Of a DNA stretch of 64,000 nucleotides, positions 17,066-25,497 are shown piece after piece. The stretch spans positions 786,249 to 850,248 of the forward strand of contig NZ_KQ758482.1 of the NCBI RefSeq assembly GCF_001456935.1, read 5' to 3'. The notes under the pieces were generated by a model. That model was not told where the DNA came from, made no database searches, and saw only the letters and a list, made by a program, of their open reading frames with translations. This DNA is from [Bacillus] enclensis. Lineage in GTDB: Bacteria; Bacillota; Bacilli; Bacillales; Bacillaceae_B. Each line of letters begins with the position of its first letter. The first letter of the stretch is position 1. The position numbers and the translations under genes were made by a program.

Positions 17066-17480
17066 CTCCTGAAACAGCGCTCTGTAAGCCATGTTTTGTT
17101 CCTTTGTACTGCAAGCGACTTGTCATCTCGTACTAAGGTGGTAATCATCTATCTACAAAGGACTTGCCTTTGTCCCTTTCTTCGTTCGTTTCCTCCAAAA
17201 GGGTTCCCCTACCAAATTTGGGTTTCTCGCTCGTGGGGTTTACCTCGTTCCACTCCTGCCATTTCTAACAGGACTTCGTCACTGTGGCACTTTCAAGGTA
17301 GTCATACCATATCCGAAAAGGACGTAGGTATTTTCCCTGCCGTCAACTCAGAAACCTGAGCTGCCCTAGCTTATGAATTGGCTAGGCACGAACACTACGG
17401 GCATCTCAGCACCGTGCGAGCATGGACTTTCCTCTACAGCAGTAAGCTGCAGCGATTACCCAAACGCTATTAAGGATCAG
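17066..17480 (-). ncRNA. rnpB: RNase P RNA, Bacillus type (B)
   Basis: The minus strand reads GGGTAATCGCTGCAGC near the 5' end, then AGAGGAAAGTCCATGCTCGC, GGTGCTGAGATGCCCG and AAACCCAAATTTGGTAGGGG. It ends with AACAAAACATGGCTTACAGA. These are the universally conserved cores of RNase P RNA in the B-type arrangement. The first and last segments pair (AAUAGCGUU with AGCGCUGUU) to form P1. It is the catalytic RNA that matures tRNA 5' ends with RnpA. End positions are estimated to within about 10 nt. Confidence 0.97.
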
Positions 17481-17489
17481 TACTAACTA

Positions 17490-17518
17490 ATTATAAAGTA
17501 TTATCTTGACTATTTCAA
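17490..17518 (-). promoter_or_regulatory. sigma-A promoter of rnpB
   Basis: On the minus strand TTGAAA (17518-17513) and TATAAT (17495-17490) are 17 bp apart. The implied transcription start is near 17483, a few bases before the RNA 5' end. Confidence 0.8.
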
Positions 17519-17539
17519 CAGTCAATAAATGTCATTCGA

Positions 17540-17845
17540 TCAATCGTAAAGCTTATTCCCGAACACATGCTTCTCAAGATTGGATAACCGCTTGAGAATA
17601 TCGAAGTTAGTAGTGCCGGATGCTTGAGGCTGAGCCGCAGGACGCTTATTTGCACCTTCTACTTGCTTCTTCAGACGCAGATTTTCCTGTTGAAGTTCTT
17701 CTATTTCCTGATGAAAGGTTTCATAGTCTTTTATAATCAAATCAAGGAACTTATCCACGTCCTCGGGCTTATACCCCCGCATACCGCTTTTAAATTCTTT
17801 TTCCAGAATATCTTTAGCCGTTAACTTTACTTTATCTGAGATCAT
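17540..17845 (-). CDS. gpsB: cell division and elongation regulator GpsB
   Basis: The 101-residue protein has the DivIVA-like N-terminal domain ([19 protein letters not shown]), a central coiled coil (about residues 35-65), a short Pro/Ala/Gln linker and the C-terminal [17 protein letters not shown] trimerisation helix. GpsB shuttles PBP1 between the lateral wall and the septum; ponA is also in this window. The second of two adjacent ATGs (17845) has the best-spaced GAGGTG site and gives the N-terminus MISDKV. Confidence 0.96.
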   Translation of the reverse strand: MISDKVKLTAKDILEKEFKSGMRGYKPEDVDKFLDLIIKDYETFHQEIEELQQENLRLKKQVEGANKRPAAQPQASGTTNFDILKRLSNLEKHVFGNKLYD

Positions 17846-17902
17846 CATATTCACCTCTATATTAATCTTTTTCATTTTTTCAAATTACCTTCATTTTGTC
17901 AA

Positions 17903-18505
17903 TCATTTTAAGAAAGCAGGGATCCTGCTGTGGCTATCAATAGTCACTTTATCGGTTTTCCACTGCTCTTCTTCCACTACCCATTGTAAATCCTGAAATG
18001 AGATGGTCCTGATTTCGAATGCAGGATTACTTTCCTTATGCCGCAGGGCTTCTTCATAAAAATATTTAGGTGAGCCCTCTTTTTCTTCGTCGAATAGTAT
18101 AATCAAAGCCTGGGTCTTATTCAAGAACAAAAGATTGCGGTTTCTGAATTGCTGCGGACTTTTATATGGTTCTTTGGATACTGAATCAACGAAATCCGCC
18201 TGACTGAGTATCAGTTCATAATATTCCTTATTGTTTTCATTCCAGTTTTCTTCCTGATTCAAGAATGGTGTCAGTACGGCCAGTTTCAAGTCAGGGTATT
18301 CATCCTGAAGGTCGAAAACGACTTCGGCACCCCATAATTCCACACCCAGCTGACCGCTGATCGTCACCCATTCAAGTCCCTCGTCAAGAAGGGAAAGTAA
18401 TTCTTTTTTTAGTGCCTGTTTTATGTAGTGAACTGCTTTATCGTCTTGCTTGAATATTCCCAGCTCAAAGGATTTATAACCTGTCAGGCATGCGACTTTG
18501 CTCAA
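17903..18505 (-). CDS. ypsA: SLOG-superfamily protein YpsA
   Basis: The 200-residue protein begins [16 protein letters not shown] and contains [13 protein letters not shown], the nucleotide- or ligand-binding glycine-containing loops of the YpsA/DprA-like SLOG fold. In B. subtilis and S. aureus YpsA affects cell division when overproduced. The start is a TTG with AAGGAG 9 nt upstream. It is upstream of gpsB and likely transcribed with it (57 bp apart). Confidence 0.93.
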   Translation of the reverse strand: MSKVACLTGYKSFELGIFKQDDKAVHYIKQALKKELLSLLDEGLEWVTISGQLGVELWGAEVVFDLQDEYPDLKLAVLTPFLNQEENWNENNKEYYELILSQADFVDSVSKEPYKSPQQFRNRNLLFLNKTQALIILFDEEKEGSPKYFYEEALRHKESNPAFEIRTISFQDLQWVVEEEQWKTDKVTIDSHSRIPAFLK

Positions 18506-18712
18506 GAAGCAAAACTCCTTTTAGCAGGCACACTATCGGGATCTATAATAGTCTGCCCCAATCTTTACAGTCTATTGTATCATATTATCTGAATGTAATC
18601 CTTTTTTATCTCATCTGAAAATAAGAACGGCGACTTCAACACATTCCCATATCAAACAAGAATCGTTGAAGTCACCTGGATCAATTGCATTGCTTATTGA
18701 ATTACCATTTCA

Positions 18713-19021
18713 TTAGTATGGTCCGAACGGCGGACGCGGGCGCGGTCCAAATCCTGGTCCTCCAGGTCCACCTGGGCCAAATCCTGGTCCTCCTTGCCCT
18801 CCTCCGCAATTGAATTGCTGATTGGTCACACTGTCCACTGCGGATTGGGTTTGAGGGAAGTAATGTTTGTGCTGATATTGGATATTGTTTACTGTAGTTG
18901 TATGCTGCGGATGGATATGCGGCACCTCATAAGTGGTGAACGTTTGGTTTACGCAGTTTTTTGTTGGGTGCACAACTGCAGGAAGCACGTTGCAGGGTCT
19001 AGGTCTTGGTCTACAAAACAT
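18713..19021 (-). CDS. cotD: spore coat protein CotD-like
   Basis: The 102-residue protein starts MFCRPRPRPCN. It contains VVHPTKNCVNQTF and VPHIHPQHTTTVNN, which correspond to the His/Cys core of CotD, and ends in a Gly/Pro/Phe-rich tail (GGPGFGPGG repeats). It is a late inner-coat protein by family. The start at 19021 is 9 nt from AAAGGAG; the ATG at 19027 is only 3 nt away. A good sigma-K promoter match lies upstream. Confidence 0.88.
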   Translation of the reverse strand: MFCRPRPRPCNVLPAVVHPTKNCVNQTFTTYEVPHIHPQHTTTVNNIQYQHKHYFPQTQSAVDSVTNQQFNCGGGQGGPGFGPGGPGGPGFGPRPRPPFGPY

Positions 19022-19059
19022 AGTCATGTTCTCCTTTCATCATGTATTCGATACATTAA

Positions 19060-19087
19060 TAGCCTATGAAAGGGGTGGAGAACATGT
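19060..19087 (-). promoter_or_regulatory. sigma-K-like promoter of cotD
   Basis: On the minus strand AC (19087-19086) and CATAGGCTA (19068-19060) are separated by 17 bp. This fits the sigma-K consensus AC-N16/17-CATAnnnTA. The implied start gives a 5' leader of about 30 nt. Mother-cell expression late in sporulation is inferred. Confidence 0.6.
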
Positions 19088-19161
19088 ACTAATGAAAATA
19101 CCTATTTTTAAATATTTGGGAATACGCTCATTTAGCAAAGAATGTGATCCTTTGTTTCCCG

Positions 19162-19266
19162 TTACATGAAGCTGTATAGAGTCTCGGAGTAGTTCGAAAA
19201 GAAAAATGCAGTTAAACCTATGACGACAAAGAATAAAACTAATATTGCACGGTACATTTTCATCAT
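19162..19266 (-). CDS. 34-residue single-helix membrane peptide (candidate)
   Basis: The frame from ATG 19266 (or in-frame ATGs at 19263 and 19257) encodes a short basic start, a hydrophobic helix (AILVLFFVVIGLTAFFF) and a short tail SNYSETLYSFM. A weak AGG ribosome site precedes it. The amino-acid pattern is that of a genuine small membrane protein, but there is no homology evidence. It lies in the 377-bp gap between cotD and mrfB, which otherwise holds only the cotD promoter. Confidence 0.4.
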   Translation of the reverse strand: MMKMYRAILVLFFVVIGLTAFFFSNYSETLYSFM

Positions 19267-19397
19267 CCTATCTAAACATAAATAATTTCCACACAATTAT
19301 TCATTTTACATCTACTTGTGAAAATTCTCAATATATAAATAAGGAGAATGAACCATATTTTTTCGATATTTTACTAGTTTAAAGAAAGTGTTACAAA

Positions 19398-20669
19398 TCA
19401 GGTTAAATTCTTCCTCTCAGCCTTTAAAGTAATGCGGTTTATCCTGGTATAAAGCTTTTGCAGCCTTTTTTCCTTAACCCCTTCGTCCTTGTAAATTTCA
19501 TTTAAAACCATTTCAAGTTCCCGGCACTTCTTTAGGGCCGTCACATAGTCCCTGTGTTTATGCTCATAGATTTTTGCCAATTCTTCAAGCACGACTGCTT
19601 TCATCCGTAGCGGACACTTCCTTAATATACTTTCCCATAATGATGCCGCCTTATCGAAATCTTTTTCTTTTTTATAGTGGAACGCAAGATGATGAATGGA
19701 ATCATGGTGCGTTTCTCCTCTGTCGTTCACGATATGTTCGAACCGCTCTTTCGCCATATCCGCATTTCCTGTATATTCAAGCCATCTTCCCGCCTCGAAG
19801 GTTTCCTGCTCCGTGGAATCCTCTGATACTTCGAGCAGTTGAAAAGTCAAATGGGTGTATAAGCTGATCAACGAGAGAATGTCGAGTTCATTATGTTCCA
19901 TGACTCTCAGGATACCTTGTGGATCTTTTCTTTCAATGAAGTCAAAATAAATCATCGGTGCAAGGTATCCGGGGACATCATCCACTCTTTCAAACCCCAG
20001 CACCTTTCTTTCCACATTAATCAGTTTCACCGACTCCATTTTATGCTTAAAAAGCCTTCTGGAGCCGTGATATAAATCGAAGTGTCCGAATGACGGGAGT
20101 TTCGGCACATGCTCTTTGATCAGCGTGTGCCTGGTCCTGACCTGCGGCCAATCAAAGGCCTTGCCGTTATAGGTGACAAGAGCATTATAATCCACTGTCT
20201 TCAAGAAGCTGTGATAAAGTGGGATTTCGCTGCCTGGACGTGGAAGGAAGTGCTGGGTGACAACCACTTCATCCCCTTCTACCCTGCCATGTCCGAGAAG
20301 GAAAATCGTATTGCCGACTCCCCCTCCCAAACCGGTCGTTTCTGTATCAAAGAAAAACAGGTCCCCGGGTGAAAGTCCTTTGCATGATAATGGATGAGTG
20401 CCGCTGAAATTCTGCCATGCGTCAACTGCCTTTAAAAGATCTTGGAACTTATATTTTCCGTGCTGATATTGAAGAGGGTATCTTTTTTCCCTGACTAGGC
20501 AAAAGTCATCGTCCACAAAGTACATTGTGGTACCATGTTCTTTCCAAATTTCTTTAAAGGGCAGATCTGTACTGGTGATATCACTTTTAAATGCGGTGTC
20601 CTTCCCTTTTTCCGGTTCTTCCCTGACAATATGTTTTTTCATTCTGTTAAGTTTATTTTTAAGAGACAC
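19398..20669 (-). CDS. mrfB: mitomycin repair exonuclease MrfB (YprB)
   Basis: The 423-residue protein has a DEDD-type RNase H-like exonuclease domain: FFDTETTGLGGG (Exo I), VTYNGKAFDWPQ (Exo II) and HNELDILSL (Exo III). A C-terminal helical TPR-like region follows (about residues 290-400). In B. subtilis MrfB acts with the helicase MrfA in a UvrABC-independent repair path for mitomycin C lesions. The GTG start is immediately adjacent to the mrfA stop (TAAGTG), with GGGAG upstream, so the two are translationally linked. Confidence 0.92.
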   Translation of the reverse strand: MSLKNKLNRMKKHIVREEPEKGKDTAFKSDITSTDLPFKEIWKEHGTTMYFVDDDFCLVREKRYPLQYQHGKYKFQDLLKAVDAWQNFSGTHPLSCKGLSPGDLFFFDTETTGLGGGVGNTIFLLGHGRVEGDEVVVTQHFLPRPGSEIPLYHSFLKTVDYNALVTYNGKAFDWPQVRTRHTLIKEHVPKLPSFGHFDLYHGSRRLFKHKMESVKLINVERKVLGFERVDDVPGYLAPMIYFDFIERKDPQGILRVMEHNELDILSLISLYTHLTFQLLEVSEDSTEQETFEAGRWLEYTGNADMAKERFEHIVNDRGETHHDSIHHLAFHYKKEKDFDKAASLWESILRKCPLRMKAVVLEELAKIYEHKHRDYVTALKKCRELEMVLNEIYKDEGVKEKRLQKLYTRINRITLKAERKNLT

Positions 20670-22952
20670 TTAATCCCTCTCCCTGTTTTCGCCATGGAAT
20701 AAAGCAAGAAGCTTCAATGTATCTGCTTTTGCCGTTTTCATGGAATGTTCCGTCCCTATGCAGGACGGGCAGCCCGTTTGACACGGACAGTTTTCGATCA
20801 GTCTTTTTGCTTCTGAAAGAATCTGCTCAATTTGTTCGTATACTTTTTCACTTAAGCCGATTCCCCCTGGATAGCGATCATAGATGAAGACCGTCGGTTT
20901 GTCATTATGCGCGGCTTTTACCTGCGGCACCACAAAAATATCGCTCGGATCACACATGACGTAAAGCGGAATGATGGACTTTAAACTCTGAGCTGCACCG
21001 ATCAATCCTTCCTCAAGACGTTCCTGTGTAAAGGAAGAACTGTCATTCAGCGATATCCAGCTCGAATTGGTGTGTAGTTCTTCCTCAGGCAGATGGATTG
21101 GCCCGGAACCTATATTTTCGTGAGTATCGAACTTGATCTTCTTGAAAATGGTCGCCATGGCCTGGACTGTCACATCACCATATGCCGTTTCGCAAGCCCC
21201 CGTGTTCCTTTCCTTATCTGTTTCCAATACCCTGAGCTGCACGGCTAAGTTGGCATCGGTAAAGTAGTCGACGTCCACTTCCCGTACAAATGCCTTCTTT
21301 TCCTCCCAATCCAGTTTTTCTACCTGATATTGGATTCCCTGGTGCAGATAGATGGCCTCATCATGAAGAAGCGTCATGGCAGAAAACCGGTCCATTTCCC
21401 CGATGACTTTGACCGCTGCAATATCGGTTTGATCAATGATGATGACATTTTCCTGAGAAGCAGATCGAAGGCTGATATTATGGGCTGGGAAAACATCGTT
21501 CATCCAATACCATTTATCCCCATTCTTATGCAGCAGCTTCTCTTCTGCCAGAAATTCAAGAATATCCTCCACATCATGCGGGCCGAATTGTTCCCCTTCT
21601 TTAAAGGGAAGTTCATAGGCTGCACATTTAAGATGATCGATCAGGATGATCAGATTATCAGGGTTGATTCTGGCTGTTTCGGGTGTTTGCTTAAAGAAGT
21701 AGTCCGGATGATCAATGATGAACTGATCGAGCGGGCTCGAGCTTGCGACCATGATCACGAGTGATTCGCCGTGTCTCCTGCCGGCTCTCCCCGCCTGCTG
21801 CCACGCACTGGCAATCGTGCCGGGATAACCCGTCATGATACACACTTGAAGCTGGCCGATGTCAACACCCAACTCAAGAGCATTGGTACTGACAACTCCA
21901 TAAATATCCCCCGACCTAAGGCCTTTTTCTATTTCCCTCCTCTGGGTGGGAAGATAACCCCCTCTGTATCCGCGAATCGATTTTGCACCTAACTGGCTCT
22001 TCACCAACTCCTGCAAATAGGTAAGGATGATTTCCACCCGTACCCGGCTGCGGGCGAAAACAATGGTCTGAATCTTATTCCTTAACAGTTCACCTGCAAT
22101 CCTCCTCACCTCAAGAGTGGCACTTCGTCTGATATTCAACGGCTTATTTACAATCGGCGGGTTATAAAAGACAAAATGCTTTTTTGCACTTGGTGCACCA
22201 TTATTATCAATCAGCTCCATTTCAGATCCCGTCAGATGCTCGGACAATTCTTTAGGATTTGCAATCGTTGCAGAAGTGCAGATGAATATAGGGGAAGCGC
22301 CATAAAACCGGCAGATTCTCTTCAGCCTTCTGATTACATTGCTCACGTGAGATCCGAATACCCCCCTGTAGATATGGAGTTCATCAATTATTACATATTT
22401 AAGGTTTTCAAATAGTGAGACCCATTTTGTATGATGAGGAAGGATTGCGGAATGCAGCATGTCCGGGTTCGTAATGACGATATGACCGGCTTTTCTTACT
22501 TTTTGCCTGATATTTGCCGCTGTGTCCCCGTCGTATGTATAACTATTGATGGAGGCACCGGATTCAGAGATGATTTCATTCAGCTCGCTTTTCTGATCCT
22601 GAGCAAGGGCTTTCGTCGGAAAAATATAGAGCGCCCTGGCATTCGGGTCGTCCATGATCGTTTGCAGGACGGGCAGGTTATAGCAAAGGGTTTTACCTGA
22701 AGCGGTCGGCGTTACGGCTGTAAAGCTTTTCCCTTCCATCGCCAGCCGGAATGCATCACGCTGATGGCTGTACAGCTTTTCGATCCCTCTCCCTTTCAGG
22801 GCTGTCTTTATCCTTTCATCGATCATACCAGGGATTTCTGTGTACTTTGCAGGTTTTTCATCTATTGTATGCCAATGTATGATTTGTTTGTTGAATTGGT
22901 CGTCTTTCTTGAATTTCTCGATTAGTTCCTGAAGGTTGTTTTTCTTAAACAT
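20670..22952 (-). CDS. mrfA: mitomycin repair helicase MrfA (YprA)
   Basis: This 760-residue SF2 helicase has Walker A in TPTASGKT, the DELH variant of motif II (VIIDELH) and motif VI QQAGRAGRR. The C-terminal domain ends with a four-Cys metal motif, CPCQTGCPSC, as in MrfA. It unwinds DNA 3'-5' and works with the exonuclease encoded next to it. The ATG at 22952 has GAGGTG 6 nt upstream and is preferred over a GTG at 22961. Confidence 0.94.
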   Translation of the reverse strand: MFKKNNLQELIEKFKKDDQFNKQIIHWHTIDEKPAKYTEIPGMIDERIKTALKGRGIEKLYSHQRDAFRLAMEGKSFTAVTPTASGKTLCYNLPVLQTIMDDPNARALYIFPTKALAQDQKSELNEIISESGASINSYTYDGDTAANIRQKVRKAGHIVITNPDMLHSAILPHHTKWVSLFENLKYVIIDELHIYRGVFGSHVSNVIRRLKRICRFYGASPIFICTSATIANPKELSEHLTGSEMELIDNNGAPSAKKHFVFYNPPIVNKPLNIRRSATLEVRRIAGELLRNKIQTIVFARSRVRVEIILTYLQELVKSQLGAKSIRGYRGGYLPTQRREIEKGLRSGDIYGVVSTNALELGVDIGQLQVCIMTGYPGTIASAWQQAGRAGRRHGESLVIMVASSSPLDQFIIDHPDYFFKQTPETARINPDNLIILIDHLKCAAYELPFKEGEQFGPHDVEDILEFLAEEKLLHKNGDKWYWMNDVFPAHNISLRSASQENVIIIDQTDIAAVKVIGEMDRFSAMTLLHDEAIYLHQGIQYQVEKLDWEEKKAFVREVDVDYFTDANLAVQLRVLETDKERNTGACETAYGDVTVQAMATIFKKIKFDTHENIGSGPIHLPEEELHTNSSWISLNDSSSFTQERLEEGLIGAAQSLKSIIPLYVMCDPSDIFVVPQVKAAHNDKPTVFIYDRYPGGIGLSEKVYEQIEQILSEAKRLIENCPCQTGCPSCIGTEHSMKTAKADTLKLLALFHGENRERD

Positions 22953-23053
22953 CTTCTTCACCTCTAAAGACCATTTTAGCGAATCTATGTTCGAATGTAA
23001 AAATAAAAAATGACGAATCTCTTCGCCGTTACATTTTCACCCTATATAACGCC

Positions 23054-23304
23054 GCAGTTGATTTCCGTGCAAGACTACGCTTTCCGCGGGTGACCCGTGA
23101 GCCTCCTCGGCTTCGCCTCCGAGAAGAAAAGCGGAGGGGCTTTGAAGAGAGGCGGTTGGGATAAGGCGAATCGGCCACGAAGGCGCTCTTTGCCTTCTTG
23201 GCCGATTTGACTTATGACCTCGAGCCTCTAGCCGCTGTAGCTAGACAAGTCTCACATAAGCTACTCTCCCGCAGGAGTCTTCGTCTTGCACTCCAATCAA
23301 CTGC
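23054..23304. repeat. palindromic repeat A1 (carries nested repeat B)
   Basis: The outer arms are GCAGTTGATTTCCGTGCAAG at the left and AATCAACTGC at the right, with GTGCAAGAC inside both. CTTTCCGCGGG and CCCGCAGGAGTCTTCG are shared with copies A2 (25941-26090, inverted) and A3 (34100-34226). This copy is longer than the others because a repeat B unit sits in its centre. It fills most of the 368-bp gap between mrfA and the hydrolase gene. Confidence 0.9.
23127..23246. repeat. repeat B hairpin unit nested in repeat A1
   Basis: The unit runs from AAAAGCGGAGG to GCTAGAC and has a central stem whose apex GAAGGCG..CTTTGCCTTC is shared with B1 and B2 near 27.1-27.3 kb. Copy A2 has the two flanking sequences (GAAGAAAAGC and GCTAGAC) close together without this unit. 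Confidence 0.85.
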
Positions 23305-23320
23305 TGGAACAAATTGGTCT

Positions 23321-24109
23321 TTATTGGGAATTAACAATAAATTCTTTTAAGATATACGTAAGTTTTTCCGGTTCTTCGAAGAGGCCCATGTGGCCAGAGT
23401 CGGGAAGCACTTCAGTATGAATTTGCGGTGCTTCCTGGATGAATACTTTTTCTTTCGGTATGACCCCGTCATGTTCTCCAGCTATAAGAAGGATAGGGAG
23501 ATCGCTGTTTTTCACGATGTCCGAACGATCTGTTCGGTTCCTCATTGCTTTAAGGGTTTGAATGGCACCGATCGGGCTGGTTTCATATCCTATCTCTTTA
23601 GCAGTCTGTATTTTTTCTTTTAATTCCTCTTGTCTTTCAGGGTTGAAAAGATTCGGGACGAGATCATCCACAAATGAATGCATCCCTTCTTTTTTGATCT
23701 TTTCGATGGAGGACAGCCTATTTTTCTTTGCTGCCTCACTGTCGGCAAGAGCGGTGGAATGGATGAGCCCGTATCCTTTTAATTTTTCCTTATATAACTC
23801 TGCAAAGGCGAGCGTGATATAACCGCCAAGCGAATGACCGAATAAATAGACATTTTCCAATTGCTTTTGATCCATGAAATAATGGATGTCTTTCGCCATA
23901 TCTTCAATAGTGAATGCTGAGTCGCTTATACCTGATTGGCCGTGTCCTCTGAGATCGACTGTTATTACCCGGCAGGAGTCAAGTAAAGGAACCACTTCCT
24001 CCCAATATGAAGAACTTCCGCAGAATCCATGAAGCAGGATCACTGTCTCCTTCCCTTCACCCCGGTCTTGATAAGCCAGGTCGAACCCTCCAATGTGCTG
24101 CTTTTGCAT
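23321..24109 (-). CDS. alpha/beta hydrolase
   Basis: The 262-residue protein has the alpha/beta hydrolase layout: ILLHGFCGSSSYW (oxyanion loop), LFGHSLGGYI with the nucleophile Ser, GEHDGVIP with the acid Asp, and DSGHMGLFEEPE with the catalytic His. The substrate is unknown; it resembles small ester or C-C bond hydrolases such as the MenH/YugF-like group. The ATG at 24109 follows AAGGGGGAAATGGT; a longer frame to 24277 has no supporting site. It diverges from hsp20. Confidence 0.9.
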   Translation of the reverse strand: MQKQHIGGFDLAYQDRGEGKETVILLHGFCGSSSYWEEVVPLLDSCRVITVDLRGHGQSGISDSAFTIEDMAKDIHYFMDQKQLENVYLFGHSLGGYITLAFAELYKEKLKGYGLIHSTALADSEAAKKNRLSSIEKIKKEGMHSFVDDLVPNLFNPERQEELKEKIQTAKEIGYETSPIGAIQTLKAMRNRTDRSDIVKNSDLPILLIAGEHDGVIPKEKVFIQEAPQIHTEVLPDSGHMGLFEEPEKLTYILKEFIVNSQ

Positions 24110-24183
24110 ACCATTTCCCCCTTTGTGGAATTTCTTATTACTTTTCCTCGGGTGACAGGTTTTTAAACAAAACTGAGATAGGC

Positions 24184-24210
24184 ACAAATGCACAATCAGT
24201 TCATACATTA
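24184..24210 (+). promoter_or_regulatory. sigma-K-like promoter of the Hsp20 gene
   Basis: AC (24184-24185), a 16-bp spacer and CATACATTA (24202-24210) match the sigma-K consensus AC-N16/17-CATAnnnTA. The implied start is about 30 bp before the ATG. This suggests a mother-cell, coat-associated Hsp20. Confidence 0.5.
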
Positions 24211-24245
24211 ATATGAAAAGATCTGACCGAAAGGAGATACCTTCC

Positions 24246-24710
24246 ATGCACAGCCATTTTTCAAACGACCCTTCCAAGAAAAAAGGGTTTGGAGATCTGA
24301 TGCAGTCAATGAATGAATTCTTTCATGAAAAACCCATGAGGGGCATGCTGCAGAGTATTGATGACTTCTTCACCTCTGCCTCGAACCCTTTTAATTCCTT
24401 TCCTGTTGATTTTAAAGAAAATGATGACTATTACCTGATTACGGCAGAATTGCCTGGAGTTAAAAAAGAACAAATAAACCTGGAGGTATTCCCTAACTTT
24501 GTGACCATCACTGTAATGAATATGGAGCTATATTCTGAGGAGAATACAAAAAGCCAAGTAATTAAAAGAAAACAAACGATGAACAGAAGCAGCCGCACCA
24601 TCCCGTTTCCATCAGTCGTAAATGAAAAAAATGTTAAAGCTTCTTACAAGGACGGATTACTGCAAATAAAAGTGGAGAAGCAATCCGGGAAAAGAATCAG
24701 CATTGATTAA
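24246..24710 (+). CDS. Hsp20 / alpha-crystallin family protein
   Basis: The 154-residue protein has a variable N-terminal region (about 1-58) and an alpha-crystallin domain starting at VDFKENDDYYLITAELPGV. The conserved ASYKDGLLQIKV strand lies near the C-terminus. It is a small ATP-independent chaperone or a spore-coat Hsp20 like CotM/CotP. The sigma-K-like promoter and nearby coat genes favour the latter. The ATG at 24246 is 9 nt from AAGGAG; an upstream start at 24213 is not supported. Confidence 0.88.
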   Translation: MHSHFSNDPSKKKGFGDLMQSMNEFFHEKPMRGMLQSIDDFFTSASNPFNSFPVDFKENDDYYLITAELPGVKKEQINLEVFPNFVTITVMNMELYSEENTKSQVIKRKQTMNRSSRTIPFPSVVNEKNVKASYKDGLLQIKVEKQSGKRISID

Positions 24711-24730
24711 ATTAAATGACTGAAGAAATA

Positions 24731-24760
24731 AAGAGCAGCCTGGTTCAGCTGCTCTTTTTG
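24731..24760 (+). terminator. terminator between hsp20 and yppG
   Basis: AGAGCAGC and GCTGCTCT close an 8-nt loop followed by TTTTTG. A-rich sequence on the other side lets it serve the convergent yppG as well. Confidence 0.8.
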
Positions 24761-24768
24761 TTATATTT

Positions 24769-25239
24769 TTATATCTTGAATATACCGCCAAGTCCTTTCA
24801 CAAGTGAAGAGACCTGGTTTACTGCGCCCATCATCTGTCCTGCAGTATTCATCGCTTTGTTAAAATCGAATGAGCCATCCTGGGACTTGAAAGAGTTCAT
24901 GATGCTGCCCACTCCGGATTTGGAAGGTTTCGCCATAAAGGAAGCCTTTGGATATGGATTAGCGTATCCCTGCTGCTGCATCGCTTTCATCTGATAGGGA
25001 TTATATTCTTCATGCTGAAGAGGATTTTCAAAATATGGATTCGTATAACCTGTCTGGTACATTTGAGCGTTCGGACGCACAGATTCCGGTGAATATTGAA
25101 CTGGCGAAGTATAGTACTGACCTTCTCCCTGGATTGGCAAGTTTGGTAAAGGCACCATATATTGATTGGCCGCCTGATGTGGATTTGGATAAGGAAAATA
25201 CGGTGTCTGATAACGAGGTTGATATCGATATGAATTCAT
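24769..25239 (-). CDS. yppG: YppG-like putative spore coat protein
   Basis: The 156-residue protein starts MNSYRYQPRYQ. It has a long Pro/Tyr/Gln/Asn-rich low-complexity region (about residues 1-95) and a C-terminal conserved part with SVMNSF-like FDFNKAMNTAGQM and VSSLVKGLGGIFK. This composition and position identify the YppG family, found in endospore formers. The ATG at 25239 has a GGGAGGGGG site. The longer frame to 25326 ends at the edge of the adjacent MITE-like insertion. Confidence 0.8.
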   Translation of the reverse strand: MNSYRYQPRYQTPYFPYPNPHQAANQYMVPLPNLPIQGEGQYYTSPVQYSPESVRPNAQMYQTGYTNPYFENPLQHEEYNPYQMKAMQQQGYANPYPKASFMAKPSKSGVGSIMNSFKSQDGSFDFNKAMNTAGQMMGAVNQVSSLVKGLGGIFKI

Positions 25240-25326
25240 ACTTAGCCCCCTCCCATTTTTTCGGTTACTACACAATATGAAAGTCTGGGTCATACGGTGA
25301 AAAAACAAGTCATTTTCTTTCGACAA

Positions 25327-25497
25327 GGCTGTTTTCTAAAAGTTTGTTGCTTTTCGGAAATTGGCTAGTAGCCTGAATGTTGCTTGTGGACGTGCTCTTT
25401 TCGAATTCAAGTTTATACGACAGGTGTACAGACATCAGAAAATACCCAAGTTCCGGTATTCTCTTGTGTGTAAAGCAACAAAGTATGCGAAAAGAGC
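25327..25497. mobile_element. MITE-like element, copy 1 (171 bp)
   Basis: The element runs from GGCTGTTTTC to GAAAAGAGC and is flanked by a perfect 9-bp direct repeat TTTCGACAA (25318-25326 and 25498-25506). The termini form imperfect 25-bp inverted repeats: GCTGTTTTCTAAAAGTTTGT at the left against GCTCTTTTCGCATACTTTGT at the right, both continuing TGCTT. It encodes no transposase. Copy 2 is at 60646-60817. Confidence 0.85.

Noticed and set aside
18630-18680. Terminator after cotD (GACTTCAAC...GTTGAAGTC)
   Set aside because: Arms of 9 bp exist but the loop is over 20 nt and no T-tract follows, so I could not support it as a terminator.
23054-23304. Interpretation of repeat A/B as simple Rho-independent terminators
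   Set aside because: The hairpins lack terminal T-runs, occur in both orientations, and coexist with clear separate terminators at several of the loci.
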